Shown here in pieces: positions 21,641-33,157 of a stretch of DNA of 52,111 bases. Made by a program: the position numbers and the translations under genes. The DNA comes from Teratosphaeria epicoccoides. Lineage: Eukaryota > Ascomycota > Dothideomycetes > Mycosphaerellales > Teratosphaeriaceae. The stretch is taken from contig JADDMT010000167.1 in NCBI GenBank assembly GCA_021401465.1, forward strand, positions 1 to 52,111. Reading direction: 5' to 3'. Under the pieces are notes generated by a model. The model ran no database searches, was not told the DNA's origin, and saw nothing but the letters and a program-made list of their open reading frames with translations. Every line of letters begins with the position of its first letter. Position 1 is the first letter of the stretch.

Positions 21641-24600
21641 GACGGACTAGACAGGGCTGTAACAATGTGCCGCGATCGGCGCCAGATACGCGAACAACCT
21701 TAGAGTATAGGTGCACATTAACGAGACGCTAGCTAGGGCCTTAATAGATTCAGGATGTACTAGAATCTTCATAACACCCAAGTTTGCTAGGACAGCTAGG
21801 ATAAAGCTACAGGCGAAGACGAATGCTTTCTCGCTACAAGCGATTAATAGAAAGCCGGTTACGTACAACTAAGGAGTAGTTGACGAAGAGACCGAGATAA
21901 TGCCTCTACGGATAGGACGCTACTAAGAGATGCTCTAGTTCGACATCACGGAGTTACTAGGCTCGGATGTAGTACTAGGGTTACTATGGCTAAGAAACGC
22001 TAACCCCTATCTCGACTAGAAGAATGAGAGGATCTAGTTCCTAGAACTCTTAAGATCGATACCTCTACCTGTAGTGCACGACGTACTAGGCAAGATCGAA
22101 ATATGTGCTATGACTTCAAGCGAGATAGTAACTGCTATTAAGGATCTAGAACAGGAAGTGCACGTCCTATAGGTTAAAGCAACGCAATTAGAAGTCAAGG
22201 TCGAATTCATAGTTCCTAATGAGTATAAAGAGTTCGCTACTCTTTTCGAGGAAGAACCCGACTAAGAAGCTCTGCTAGAACACTAGGAGTAGGACTACAG
22301 GATACCCTTACTCCCTAGCAAGACACTAACGAAGCAATTAGTTCGCCTATTGTTAGTAGCAAAACTAGAGATTCTCTAGAAATACCTTGAAGACAACCTC
22401 TAGAAAGGCTTCATCCGCGAGTCGTAGTCCCTAGCTAGATATCCGATCCTGTTCGTGCCTAAGGGGGAAGATGATTAGCGACTCTACGTAGATTATCGTA
22501 GATTAAACGACATCATGATAAAGAATAGTTATCTACTTCCTTTGCTCTTGGAATCACAGGACCGCCTACAAGGAGCAATGTAGTTCTTGAAGTTCGACAT
22601 ACCTAGAGCGTATAACTGAATTCGAATTAAGGAAGGCGAAGAATAGAAGACTATGTTCTAAACTAGGTTCGGACACTACGAGTACATAGTCATGCTATTT
22701 AGGTTAACAAATGCCCTAGCTACATAGTAGGCATTTATTAATAACATGCTACGAGAGTACCTTGACGTCTTTGTAGTTATATACCTAGACGACATCCTCG
22801 TCTACTCACGGACGATCGAAGAACATAGGACTTACGTACGCAAGGTACTTTAGAAACTCCAGGATTACTAGTTAAAGGTTAAGCCTTAGAAGAGCGAGTT
22901 TCATAAGCAGGAAGTATAATTCCTTAGCTACGTAGTAGCATAGAATAGAATCAAGATAGACACTAAGAAAGTCTAAGTCATAAAAGAGTAGCCTACGCTA
23001 ACTAATGTTAAGGAAGTATAGTCCTTCCTTAGGTTTGCTAACTTCTACCGAAGATTTGTAGCAAACTATTCGAACATTATAGCACTACTTACGACTCTTA
23101 CTACGAAGGATACACTATTCGTGTAGGACGACGCCTAACAGAATGCCTTCAAGGAACTCAAGCGACAATTCACAGATTAGCTGATCTTACTTGTATTCGA
23201 CCTAGATAAGCCTATTATAGTCGAAACAGATGCCTCTAACGTAGCACTTAGGGCATGCTTAAGTCAACTAGGACTAAGTAGATGACTACAGCTAGTCGCC
23301 TACTACTCGAGGAAATTGTCTAGACCTAAACTCCGATACGACGTCTATGACAAAGAACTTCTAGCTATAGTAGACGCCTACAAGGCCTAGCGAGTCTACT
23401 TAGAAGGTTCTAAGCACTAGGTTACGGTCTACATAGACTATGAGAACTTGCGATACTTTATAATGACAAAAGAGTTAAACTAATAACAGGTTCGGTAGAG
23501 TAAGGAGCTCTCTAGTTTTAACTGCAAGATCGTCTATTACAAGGGGACCGATAACGCACGCGCCGATGCACTTAGCCGCTAGACTGACTACATGAAGGGC
23601 GTGAAGCAGGAGAGAAACACGCTATTCTCTAGGAAAATAGCGATAGCACGCTAGGAGTTAACCGACTTGCGGCCATGACTGTTACATGGACTAGTAAGTT
23701 TTAGGACGACCTGAAGAATGCGCTAGTCTACGACCTAACTGCACTCGCTGTCTGTAACGACATGAATAGACAGGAGGATTAAGAAGACGAAGACAGAATC
23801 CTTCTGTTTTAAGGATTAGTATACATGCTAACGTCTTTACGATCGGAGCTGCTATAACTCTAACATGACGTACCTTAGGTAGGATACCCGGGAGTGTCTA
23901 AAATGAAGCAAATTCTCCGACAAGAATATTACTTCCCTAGGATAAGCAAGGTAATTAAGGACTATGTCTGTCGATGTATAACTTGCTAACAAAGTAAGCA
24001 TGACTGTTACAAACCATATAGGCTACTACGACTACTTAAGGTACCTTAACGGCTATAGGAATCGCTTGCCATGGATTTTATCGTTAAACTACCTTAGTCG
24101 AGAGAACCCGCTACGAATGAGTTCTTCGACAGGATCATGGTAGTAGTCGACCGATTTACTAAGTTTAGGAAGTTTATCCCTTACCGCAAAGACTTTAAGA
24201 CTAAAGATATTACGCATGTCTTCATTAAATAGGTAGTAGTACTACATAGCATGCTATAGGACCTAGTAACGGATCGAGGATCCGTGTTTACCTCTAACTT
24301 CTAGAGAGCCCTAATGAGGCAATTCTAGGTCAAACATCGACTAAGTACTTCCTTCTACCCTTAGACAGATAGACAGACAGAACGTCTAAATCAGACGTTA
24401 GAATAGTACCTTCGATCCTATGTGAATAGGGACTAGAACAACTAGGTAGAGTTGTTGCTAATAGCATAGCTTGCGTATAATAGTACGCTAGCAGAGTCAA
24501 TAGGACTCTCGCCTTTTTAGATGGCATATAGATTAGCTATAGAAGACATCCTAGACATCTTAGCTAGTAATCCGAACCTAGTAGCACTTAGACAAGTAGA

Positions 24601-25132
24601 ACATCTACACTGACTACAAACAGAAGCACGACTCGACCTGTAGTTCTATTAGCAGAACATAGCATAGTACGCGAATCGTAAGAGAATTAAGGGACTAATT
24701 CTAAAGGAGGGGGACAAAGTGTATCTCCTCTGCTATTACATTAAATCAGACAAGCTAAGTAAAAAACTAGATGCTGTAAAACTAGGACTATTTAGGATTA
24801 AGGCTAAGAAAGAACCAGTTAATTTTGAGTTACAGCTACCCGAGCAGATAAGAATATACCCTGTGTTCTATGTCTCTCTGCTAGAACAAGCAGCGCTAGA
24901 CGCCGCACTACAAACGGAACCCTTACTACTTGACCCTAAAGTAGAAGAACCTAAGTACTCTGTCAAGAAGATTGTCGACACTCGCTAGCGGGACAGACAG
25001 CAAGAGTACTTAGTAAAATGGGAAGGATATAGGAGTACCGAGAACACCTAGGAACCCCTAGAACATCTGCGAAACTATTAGCAAAAGATACGAAGTTTCG
25101 AGAAAGGAACGAACCTAGGAAGAAGATCATAA
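21640..25132 (+). pseudogene. pol of family A copy 1: protease, RT, RNase H, integrase, chromodomain
   Basis: The aspartic protease motif ALIDSGCT is at 21738, 1,892 nt after the gag ATG and therefore in the -1 frame. RT includes LYVDYRRLNDIMIKN (about 22480), a VMLFRLTNALAT block (about 22690) and the catalytic YLDDILVYS (22782 on). RNase H has VETDASN (about 23220) and YDKELLAIVDAYKA (23346 on) and ends ARADALSR (23556 on). A 2-bp insertion near 23611, absent from copy 2, shifts the frame. The integrase then reads GYPGVSKMKQILRQEYYFPR, where the expected GHPG histidine is now Y. MDFIVKLP (about 24071), DRGSVFTSNF and LNQTLE supply the D,D,E region. The chromodomain is about 24940-25090 (KYSVKKIVDTR, QQEYLVKWEGY). 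Pol stops at 25132, overlapping the tail of the antisense ORF by 18 bp. Confidence 0.88.
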
Positions 25133-25747
25133 GCCACGACTAGACTCCTGCGGGACGCTGTCGATCGGCTCGGCTACCATGCTATCCAGGAAACCCTAAT
25201 ACGAGGCGTTAGCAAAACCCTCTATTACGCTCTATGTCGTAGGACTAAGAGCGAGACCCGCCGAAGGATCTAGGTCAAGAAGGAACCTAGCCTACGAGAG
25301 AGCCTATTCTTTGGCCTTATCCTCCCTAATCTCCCGCTCCTCGAGAGCGCGACTATCCTCGACCTCCTAGTCGACCGCGTCTAACTGTTTTCGAAGACGT
25401 ATCTCCTTTACATGCGCCTCTATTATCTTCTGCGAAGCCTCGGCTAGGACCGCCTTCGCATAATCGAGATCGGCAATTAGTCTTTTCCGCTAATTACCTA
25501 ACTTCTTCTATTTGACCTCTGTTACCTTCGCGTCGCAACTTCGACAATTACTAAAGTGACATTACGAACATTTCCCTAAGGAAATATGTACCTGACAAAC
25601 GAGCTTTAACTCTTGACACTAAGTATAGGACTTCATGCTGTCCTGACCCTAACGATAGATTCGATTCGCGCGGCGTTTGCGTTTCTAAGTTAAAGGGGCG
25701 TTAGTGTCTAGGATGACACAAGGTAGTAATGTAGAAAGAGAAGACAT
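25115..25747 (-). pseudogene. antisense accessory ORF of family A copy 1
   Basis: Reading leftwards from ATG 25747, one uninterrupted frame (apart from RIP stops) of 633 bp ends at TAG 25115, inside the last codons of pol. The protein begins MSSLSTLLPCVILDTNAPL, then a basic patch (KRKRRAN). A cysteine motif follows, KCS-x-CHFSNCRSCDAK, with the second C of the C..C pair intact. After that comes a charged helical region predicted to coil (ADLDYAKAVLAEASQKIIEA, LRKQLDAVD, ALEEREIRED). Copy 2 encodes the same protein in a frame of equal length. Retaining length and frame while gag-pol has indels suggests real coding. It might be a nucleic-acid-binding or regulatory protein, but no known family is assigned. 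It lies between the chromodomain and the 3' LTR, opposite to gag-pol. Confidence 0.7.
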
Positions 25748-25814
25748 TACAGCACAAAAGGAAATGACAAGAGAAACCCCGCACTAATAAGGTAGCTTAG
25801 GGACAAGCTAGGCT

Positions 25815-25827
25815 AAGAGGGGGATAG
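25815..25827 (+). other. polypurine tract of family A copy 1
   Basis: AAGAGGGGGATAG directly abuts the TGTCATAAG start of the 3' LTR, as expected for the primer of plus-strand DNA synthesis. One T interrupts it. Copy 2 has the reverse complement at 27120-27132. Confidence 0.75.
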
Positions 25828-26268
25828 TGTCATAAGTGTTAGGAGTGCTACGAGTCATAGGATCGTAAGGGTCCTAAGGACTATGAGTTATAAGCATAGT
25901 CATAGGAGAAAGGATCTGTTACATAAGGATAGATCCCTAGATCTGTAGGGTTAGTCTATAGATCTATAGGCCTATAGGGGAGAAGGGATCTGTCACAGGA
26001 TAACAGACTCTTAGATCTATAGGGTTAGTCTATAGATCTACAAACACGGATCTATTAGGTCTGTTAACAGATCTAACAGAACTACTCTGTCTCTCTAGTA
26101 TATAGGGATAGCTTCAGGACAGGCAGTTAGGAGCTTCGTGCTTAATTCAATTCCCTTTCCCTAGGGGATAGTTAGTTACAAGGACAATTGCTATTATCGA
26201 TATTCTTTATAGCTCTACGAGTCTAACACCTAGTTACCTTCCTGCTATTAGCACCTACCCTTATGACA
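25828..26268 (+). repeat. 3' LTR of family A copy 1
   Basis: It is 441 bp, the same length and termini as the 5' LTR. The differences I could see by eye are transitions (for example TGTCAGGAGTACT against TGTTAGGAGTGCT). It is followed by the CTCTA duplication. Confidence 0.93.
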
Positions 26269-26273
26269 CTCTA

Positions 26274-26635
26274 GGGGGCTCTGTCTAAATCTAAACGTAA
26301 AACGCGAGGAAAGAGCTCGCGCTCCCTTAGGTTCCTCGCTATTCTACATAGAGGAAGGCGAGTAGGGGAGAGGGGGGGTAATATAAAGGGCGAGGCCCTA
26401 AGTCCTTAGCATAGGCTAAGGCCTATGCGCGACCCCTAACAACCCCTAACAAGGCCGGCTATAAAGGACCGGACAGCTAGCAGATAGTCCTTCTCTCTCT
26501 ATTGTACTTGTTAAATACTACATGAACCCCTGTATACATGCTTTTTACCTGTAACAAGGTCGTTATAGGCAGCGGCGCTATTACAATGTTAGCTGTACGA
26601 AAATGACCGGGGTATAGGTCATACCTGTTAGCGTC
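26274..26635 (+). mobile_element. older retroelement E: promoter-like leader and start of gag
   Basis: This 362-bp piece lies between the two family A copies. It contains a purine tract (about 26355-26373), a TATAAAG-type box (about 26457) followed by a pyrimidine-rich CTCTCTCT, and an LTR-like end (CTGTAACA near 26558). An ATG at 26603 opens MTGV-x-VIPVSV, and the frame is cut at 26635 by family A copy 2. It continues at 33642 after that copy and its TSD are removed. The left part of E continues at or before 19,345 across copy 1. I infer an LTR retroelement from this layout; its LTR limits are not proven. Confidence 0.45.
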
Positions 26636-27119
26636 TGTCATAAGGGTAGGTACCGATAGCAGGAAGGTGACTAGGTGTTAGACTCGCAGAGCTGTGAAGA
26701 ATATCGACAATGGCAGTTAACCTTGTAACTAACTATCCCCTAGGGAAAGGGAATTGAGAATTAAGCACGAAGCTCCTAACTGCCTGTCCTAAAGCTAGCC
26801 CTATATACTAGAGAGACAGAGCAGCTCTGTTAGATCTGTCGACAGACCTAATAGATCTATGTCTGTAGATCTGTAGACTAACCCTATAGATCTAAGGGTC
26901 TGTCATCCCGTGACAGATCCCTTCTTCCTTGTAGGCCTATAGATCTGTAGACTAACCCTATAGATCTAGGGATCTGTCCTCACGTGACAGATCCTTTCTC
27001 CTATGACTATGCCTATGACTTATAGTACTCCTATGATAGTACTATGACTCATAGCACTTAGGACCCTCACGATCCTGTATCCTATAGTACTCTAGACAGT
27101 ACTCCTGACACCTATGACA
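26636..27119 (-). repeat. 3' LTR of family A copy 2
   Basis: It is 484 bp. On the plus strand it reads from TGTCATAAGG to CCTATGACA. The reverse complement of the polypurine tract (CTATCCCCCTCTT) lies directly inside it. Duplicated GATCTGT-containing blocks match those of copy 1. Confidence 0.92.
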
Positions 27120-27195
27120 CTATCCCCCTCTTAGCCTAGCTCGTCCCTAAGCTACCTTATTAGTGCGGGGTTTCTCTTGTTCTTTCTTTTGCGCT

Positions 27196-27831
27196 ATGAT
27201 GTCTTCTCTTTCTACATTACTGCCTTGTATCATTCTAGACACTAACGCCCCTTTAACGCAGAAACGCAAACGCCGCGCGAATTAAATCCATCATTAGGGC
27301 TAGGACAGCATGAAGTCCTACACTTAGTGTTAAGAGCTAAAGCTCGTTTGTTAGGTACACATTTCCTCAGGGAAATGTTCGCAATGTTACTTTAGTAACT
27401 GTCGGAGTTGCGACGCGAAGGTGACAGAGGTCGAATAGAAGAAGTTAGGCAATTAGCGGAAAAGACTAATTACTGATCTCGATTATGTAAAGGCGGTCCT
27501 AGCCAAGGCTTCGCAGAAGATGCTAGAGGCGCATGCAAAGGAGATGCGTCTTCGAAAACAGTTAGACGTAGTCGACTAGGAGGTCGAAGATAGTCGCGCT
27601 CTCGAGGAGCGCAAAATTAGAGAGGAGGAGGCCGAGGATCAAGCTCTCTCGCAGGCTAGGTTTCTCCTTGACCTAGATCCTTCTGCGGCTCTCGCTCTTA
27701 GTCCTACGACATAGAGCGTAATAGAGGGTTTCGCTAACGCCTTATACTAGGGTTTCCTGGATGGCGTGATAGCCGAGCTAGTCGATAGCGTCCCGCAGGA
27801 GTCTAGTCGTGGCTTAGGATCTTCTTCCTAG
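27196..27831 (+). pseudogene. antisense accessory ORF of family A copy 2
   Basis: A doubled ATG (27196, 27199) opens a 636-bp frame to TAG 27829-27831, overlapping the end of pol (27814) by 18 bp exactly as in copy 1. It encodes SSLSTLLPCIILDTNAPL, the basic QKRKRRAN, the cysteine motif KCSQCYFSNCRSCDAK with all four cysteines, and a coiled-coil-like part. That part includes DLDYVKAVLAKASQKMLEA, KEMRLRKQLDVVD and EDSRALEERKIREEEAEDQA. The C-terminus contains GFLDGVIAELVDSVPQESS. Internal stops are TAG or TAA at Q or W positions. Of the two copies this one keeps the motif better. It probably used an antisense promoter in or near the 3' LTR, which is not identifiable here. Confidence 0.72.
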
Positions 27832-30800
27832 GTTCGTTCCTTTCTCGAAACTTCGTATCTTTTGCTAACAGTTTCGCAGGTGTTCTAGGGGTTCCCAGGT
27901 GTTCTCGGTACTCCTATATCCTTCCCATTTTACTAAGTACTCTCGCTGTCCGTCCTGCTAGCGAGTGTCGATAATCCTCTTGACAGTGTACTCCGGTTCT
28001 TCTACTTTAGGGTTAAGTAGTAAGGGTTCTGATTACAGTGCGGCGTCTGGCGCTACTTGTTCTAGCAGAGAGACATAGAACACAGGGTGTATTCTCATCT
28101 GCTCGGGTAGCTATAACTCAAAATTAACTAGTCCCTTCTTAGCCTTGATCCTAAATGGTCCTAGTTTTACAGCGTCTAGTTTCTTACTCGGCTTGTCTGA
28201 TTTGATGTGTCGGCGGAGGAGATACACCTTGTCCCCCTCCTTTAGAATTAGTCCCTTAATTCTCTTACGATTCGCGTACCGTGCCATGTTCTGCTAATAG
28301 AACTGCAGGTCGAGTCGTGCTTCTGTTTGTAGTCGGCGTAGATGTTCTACTCGTCCGAGTGCTGCTAGGTTCGGATTACTAGCTAAGACGTCTAGAATGT
28401 CTTCTATAGCTGATCCATATGCCATCTGAAATGGCGAGAGTCCTGTCGACTCTGCCGGCGTACTATTATACGCGAGCTGTGCTATTAGCAACAACTCTAC
28501 CTAGTTGTTCTAGTCCCTATTAACATAGGATCGAAGGTACTATTCTAACGTCTGATTTAGGCGTTCTGTCTGTCTATCTGTCTAAGGGTAGAAGGAAGTA
28601 CTTAGTCAATGTTTGACCTAGAATTGTCTCATTAGGGCTCTCTAGAAGTTAGAGGTAAACACGGATCCTCGATCCGTTACTAGGTCCTGTAGCATGCCAT
28701 GTAGTGCTACTACCCATTTAATAAAGACATGCGCGATATCTTTAGTCTTAAAGTCTTCGTAGTAAGGGATAAACTTCCTAAACTTAGTGAATTAGTCGAC
28801 TACTACCATGATCCTGTCGAAGAACTCATTAGTAGCAGGTTCTCTCGACTAAGGTAGTTTAACGATAAAATCCATAGCGAGCGATTCCTATAGCCGTTAA
28901 GGTACCTTTAGTAGTCATAGTAGCCTATACAGTTTGTAACAGTCATGCTTACTTTGTTAGCAAGTTACACATCGACAGACGTAGTCCTCGATTGCCTTGC
29001 CTATCCTAGGGAAGTAATATTCTTGTCAGAGAATTTGCTTCATTTTAGACACTCCCGGGTGTCCTGCCTAAGGTACGTCATGTTAGAGGCGTAGTAGTTC
29101 CGATTATAAAGACGTTAGCATGTATACTAATCCTTGAAACAGAACCATTCTGTCTTCGTCTTCCTAATCCTCCTGTCCATTAATGTGGTCGCGGACAGCG
29201 AGCGTAGTTAGGTCATAGATTAGGGCGTTCTTCAGGTCGTCCTGAAATCTACTAGTCTATGTGACAGTCGTGGCCGCAAGTTAGTTAACTCCTAGCGTGC
29301 CATCGCTATTTTCCTAGAGAACAGCATGTTTCTCCCGCTTCACGCCCTTCATGTAGTCCGTCTAGCGGCTAAGTGCATCGGCGCGTGCGTTATTAGTCCC
29401 CTTGCGATAGACGATCTTACAGTTAAAACTAGAGAGCTCCTCGCTCTACTAAACCTGTCGTTAGTTTAACTCTTTCGTCGTTATGAAGTATCGCAAGTTC
29501 TTATAGTCTGTGTAGACCGTGACCTAGTGCTTAGAACGTTCTAAGTAGACTCGCTAGGCCTTGTAGGCGTCTACTATAGCTAGAAGTTCTTTGTCGTGGA
29601 CATCGTAACAGAGTTCAGGTCTAGACAATTTCCTCGAGTAGTAGGCGACTAGCTGTAGTCGTCTACTCGGTCCTAGTTAACTTAAGCATGCCCTGAGTGC
29701 TACGTTAGAGGCATCTGTTTCGACTATAATAGGTTTATCTAGGTCGAACACAAGTAAGATTAGCTAATCTGTAAATCGTCGCTTAAGTTCCTTGAGGGCA
29801 TTCTGTTAGGCGTCGTCCTATACGAATAGTGTATCCTTCGTCGTAAGAGTCGTAAGTAGTGCCATGATCTTCGAATAGTTTACTACAAATCTCCTATAGA
29901 AGTTAGCGAATCTAAGGAAGGACTATACTTCCTTAACATTAGTTAGCGTAGGCTACTCTTTTACGACCTAGACTTTCTTAGTGTCTATCTTAATTCTATT
30001 CTATGCTACCACGTAGCTAAGGAATTGTACTTCCTGCTTATGAAACTCGCTCTTCTGCGGCTTGACCTTTAGCTAGTAACCCTAGAGTTTCTGAAGTACC
30101 TTGCGTACATAAGTCCTATGCTCTTCGATCGTCCGGGAATAGACAAGGATGTCGTCTAGATATACAACTATAAAGACGTCGAGGTACTCTTGTAGCACGT
30201 TGTTAATAAATGCCTGCTATGTAGCTAGGGCGTTTGTTAACCTAAATGGCATAACCATGTACTTGTAGTGTCTAAACCTAGTTCGGAACGCAGTCTTCTA
30301 TTCTTCGCCTTCCTTAATTCGAATTCGATTATACACTCTAGGTATGTCGAACTTCGAGAACCATATTGCTCCTTATAGGCGGTCCTGCAATTCCGAGAGC
30401 AAAGGAAGTAGATAACTATTCTTTATCGTGATGTCGTTTAATCTACGATAATCTACGTAGAGTCGCTAGTTATCTTCCCCCTTAGGCACAAACAGGATCG
30501 GATATCCGGCCGGGGACTACGACTCGCGGATGAAGCCTTTCCGGAGGTTGTCTTCTAGGTATTTCCGGAGAATCTCTAGTTTCGCCGCTAACAACAGGCG
30601 AACTGATTGCTTCGTTAGTGTCTTGCTAGGGAGTAAGGGTATCCTGTAGTCCTACTCCTAGTGTTCTGGCAGAGCTTCTTAGTTAGGTTCTTCCTCGAAA
30701 AGAGTAGCGAACTCTTTATACTTATTAGGAACTATGAATTCGACCTTGACTTCCGATTACGTTGCTTTGACCTATAGGACGTGCACTTCCTGTTCTAGAT

Positions 30801-31304
30801 CCTTGATGGCGGCTACTATCTCGCTTGAAGTCATAGCACATATTTCGATCTTGCCTAGTGCGTCGTGTACTACAGGTAGAGGTATCGATCTTAAGAGTTC
30901 CGGGAACTAGATCCTCTCATTCTTCTAGTTAATATAGGGGTTAGCGTTTCTTAGCCATAGCAACCCTAGTACTACATCTGAGCCTAGTAACTCCGTGATG
31001 TCGAACTAGAGCATCTCTTAGTAGCGTCCTATCCGCAGAGGTATCATCTTAGTCTCTTCGTCAACTACTCCTTAGTTGTACGTGACCGGCTTTCTATTAA
31101 TCGCTTGTAGCGAGAAAGCATTCGTCTTCGCCTGTAGCTTTATCCTAGCTGTCCTGGCAAACTTGGGCGTCATGAAGATTCTAGTATATCCTGAATCTAT
31201 TAAGGCCCTAGCTAGCGTCTCGTCGATGTGCACCTATACTCTAAGGTTGTTCGCGTATCTGGCACCGATCGCGGCACATTGTTGCAGCCCTGTCTAGTCC
31301 GTCC
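27814..31304 (-). pseudogene. pol of family A copy 2
   Basis: It is collinear with copy 1. The protease codon equivalent to ALIDSG starts at 31206, again 1,892 nt from the gag ATG. RT contains YLDDILVYS (about 30130-30160 on the minus strand). RNase H contains the DKELLAIVDAY block (about 29560-29600). The integrase contains AMDFIVKLP (about 28870) and DRGSVFTSNF (about 28660), and the chromodomain lies at about 27850-28010. The region matching the copy 1 insertion (about 29,335) lacks the extra 2 bp, so the RNase H to integrase frame is continuous here. The segment 28294-28494, AQLAYNSTPAESTGLSPFQM onward, is the longest stretch without a RIP stop. The left end is the TAA at 27814. Confidence 0.88.
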
Positions 31305-33098
31305 GTAGGTCTAATTCTAGCAGACCTCGTCGTTTCCCGAATAACTGTCTTCACGGACTAGTTTAGGGATCGTGCGGTCTCGGCTTCTTCTCTAAGCGTT
31401 ACCGTTTTCTGGCCTAAGAGATCGTTCTCGTTCTTGGCCTCGCTGTTCCTGCGCGTTCCTTGCGTACTCTATCTTTAAATGATAGACTTAGAGTCGTAGC
31501 GCTCGTAGAATCTGAATACCTTCGTAGGTTAGGTAGCCTCCCTAGGGCGTAAACTCTACCCCGAACAGTACAATTTCTTGGACAACTTTCTGATGCGCGT
31601 GAGGTTAAGCTACGACTAGTAGTCTCCTCAGGTATCGTCGCATACGGTCGGCTAGTTTGTCATACTAAAGCTAGTCGACGTGTTGTACTCCATTAATCCA
31701 TGGGCAAGCCTAAGCCTATTAGTTCTGTATGATTCGGATAATGTCGAGTCTAATGTCATGCGGCGGCATAGCCTATCGCTCTATGCTCTCGTCTTCCTCG
31801 GAATCAGGAATGACAGCTTCGACAAGCTCGTAGTTGTCGTCTGAACCCTCTTCTTCTTCTTCTAGTTCCTGTTGCCTCAGGACTGTCGTACTAGAAGGTG
31901 TACCCCTTAGCGCACAGATCGACTACGCCTTGTTTCGGCTAGGGTACTATCCGGAACCATCTTTATCACTCATGTGAATTCGACAATTGTCGTCGTAGCA
32001 CGTAGTCTAAGTAAGTACAGCATGGTCTAGTTCTCGAGTAGCGGCGGCCTTTTGCTTAGGTGCCATCGTTGTTACGCGAGCCTACTGTATCCTAGGCAGC
32101 TCTTGTCGTTGCTTCTTAGCAAAACATTCGCGGGCAAAGTGTCCTTTCTTCCTACAGTTGTGGCACTCGAGATTACTCTTGTCGAATGGCTTCTTCAGAC
32201 TATTCTAGGGAGGAGAGCCCTTCCGCGGCTTTCCTCGGGGTCTATTCCTAGGACGCCCCTTAGTCGCATCTAACTCCATAGGTTAGAGACTGTAGTAATC
32301 GCTTCGCCATTTCGGTGCTAATCGTTAGACCTTATGGTTAGCCTGCGCTAGCTTGCGATTTCTATGTTGTCGTTCTTGCTGTCGTTCCTAGATGCGATTA
32401 TCAATTCTAATCGCGAGATCGCTCATTTCCTTGAATGTCGTTAGCTAATCTCCTCAGGCAATTTCGTCTTTAACCGTCTCCTTTAGTCCCTAGTAGAACT
32501 AAGCAGCTAAAGCGTTATCATTCTAGTCGACTCGAGCAGAGAGGGTCTAAAAGTCCGCGTAGTACTTAGTAGCAGAACCCTTCTGCTAGATTCCTAGGAG
32601 AGCTCTCTCGGCCTCTTGTTGCTCATTACTAAGCCTAAACGCTTCGCGTAATGCCTTAAACAAAGACTTGTCTAAGTTGAGAATCTCCCTAGTTGTCGTC
32701 TTCCTAGCTTCGGCGCTACTAACATGATCTAGATAATCTGTTAGATGAGGCTAGATAAACTCGAACGCCGGTCCCTTCAGGTAAGAGACAATGTACATCA
32801 TTCGCTTATAATGTGTTATAAACCGTTCTGTATCTACCTTAAATGCTAACTAGCATTATAGGATAAACATCTCGACCTAAGATCGTTGTCCTGTGAACTC
32901 TGTAGGGCTTCCTATCTTAAAGCTGTTGTTGCTATGTCTATTCCTAGTAGTTGAACCTGCGACAGATGCTAGAGCCATCTCGCTAAGGTGAATTGATTCG
33001 AGCTACTACGTGATTTAAGGTATAGCGACAACTTGTTCTCATAGTGTCAGTTAATTGTCGCTAGAACTTGAACTAATAGTTGAAGAACTACTTGACAT
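31304..33098 (-). pseudogene. gag of family A copy 2
   Basis: It starts at ATG 33098 (MSSSSSTISSSSSD) and is collinear with copy 1 gag. It includes the zinc knuckle near 32,125-32,165 (C..CRKKGHFARECF-like; the first knuckle position has been altered by RIP) and an acidic tail near 31,790-31,870 (EEEEEGSDD). The boundary with pol is set at the position equivalent to copy 1 and is approximate. Confidence 0.78.
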
Positions 33099-33157
33099 AG
33101 GCGTATGTTAAGCGCTTGACGAGTCTCCTGATGCTTCCTTAGAAGTAGTGCTCAAAA

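Larger units (their letters stand above)
19346..26268 (+). mobile_element. family A Ty3/gypsy chromovirus, full-length copy 1
   Basis: This 6,923-bp element is bounded by two 441-bp LTRs and a perfect 5-bp target-site duplication CTCTA (19341-19345 and 26269-26273). LTR termini are TGTCATAAG and CTTATGACA, a perfect 9-bp inverted pair. Gag starts at 19846, pol lies in the -1 frame, a chromodomain closes pol, and an antisense accessory ORF follows before the polypurine tract (25815-25827). The two LTRs differ by transitions, so RIP rather than ordinary ageing dominates their divergence. Pol also carries a 2-bp insertion near 23611. The element is dead. Copy 2 lies inverted 367 bp to the right. 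Confidence 0.93.

Noticed and set aside
21647..21868. 73-codon reverse frame, found again at 31076-31297
   Set aside because: It is repeated only because both family A copies contain the locus; it is antisense to the protease. Unlike the accessory ORF it is short and has no motif.
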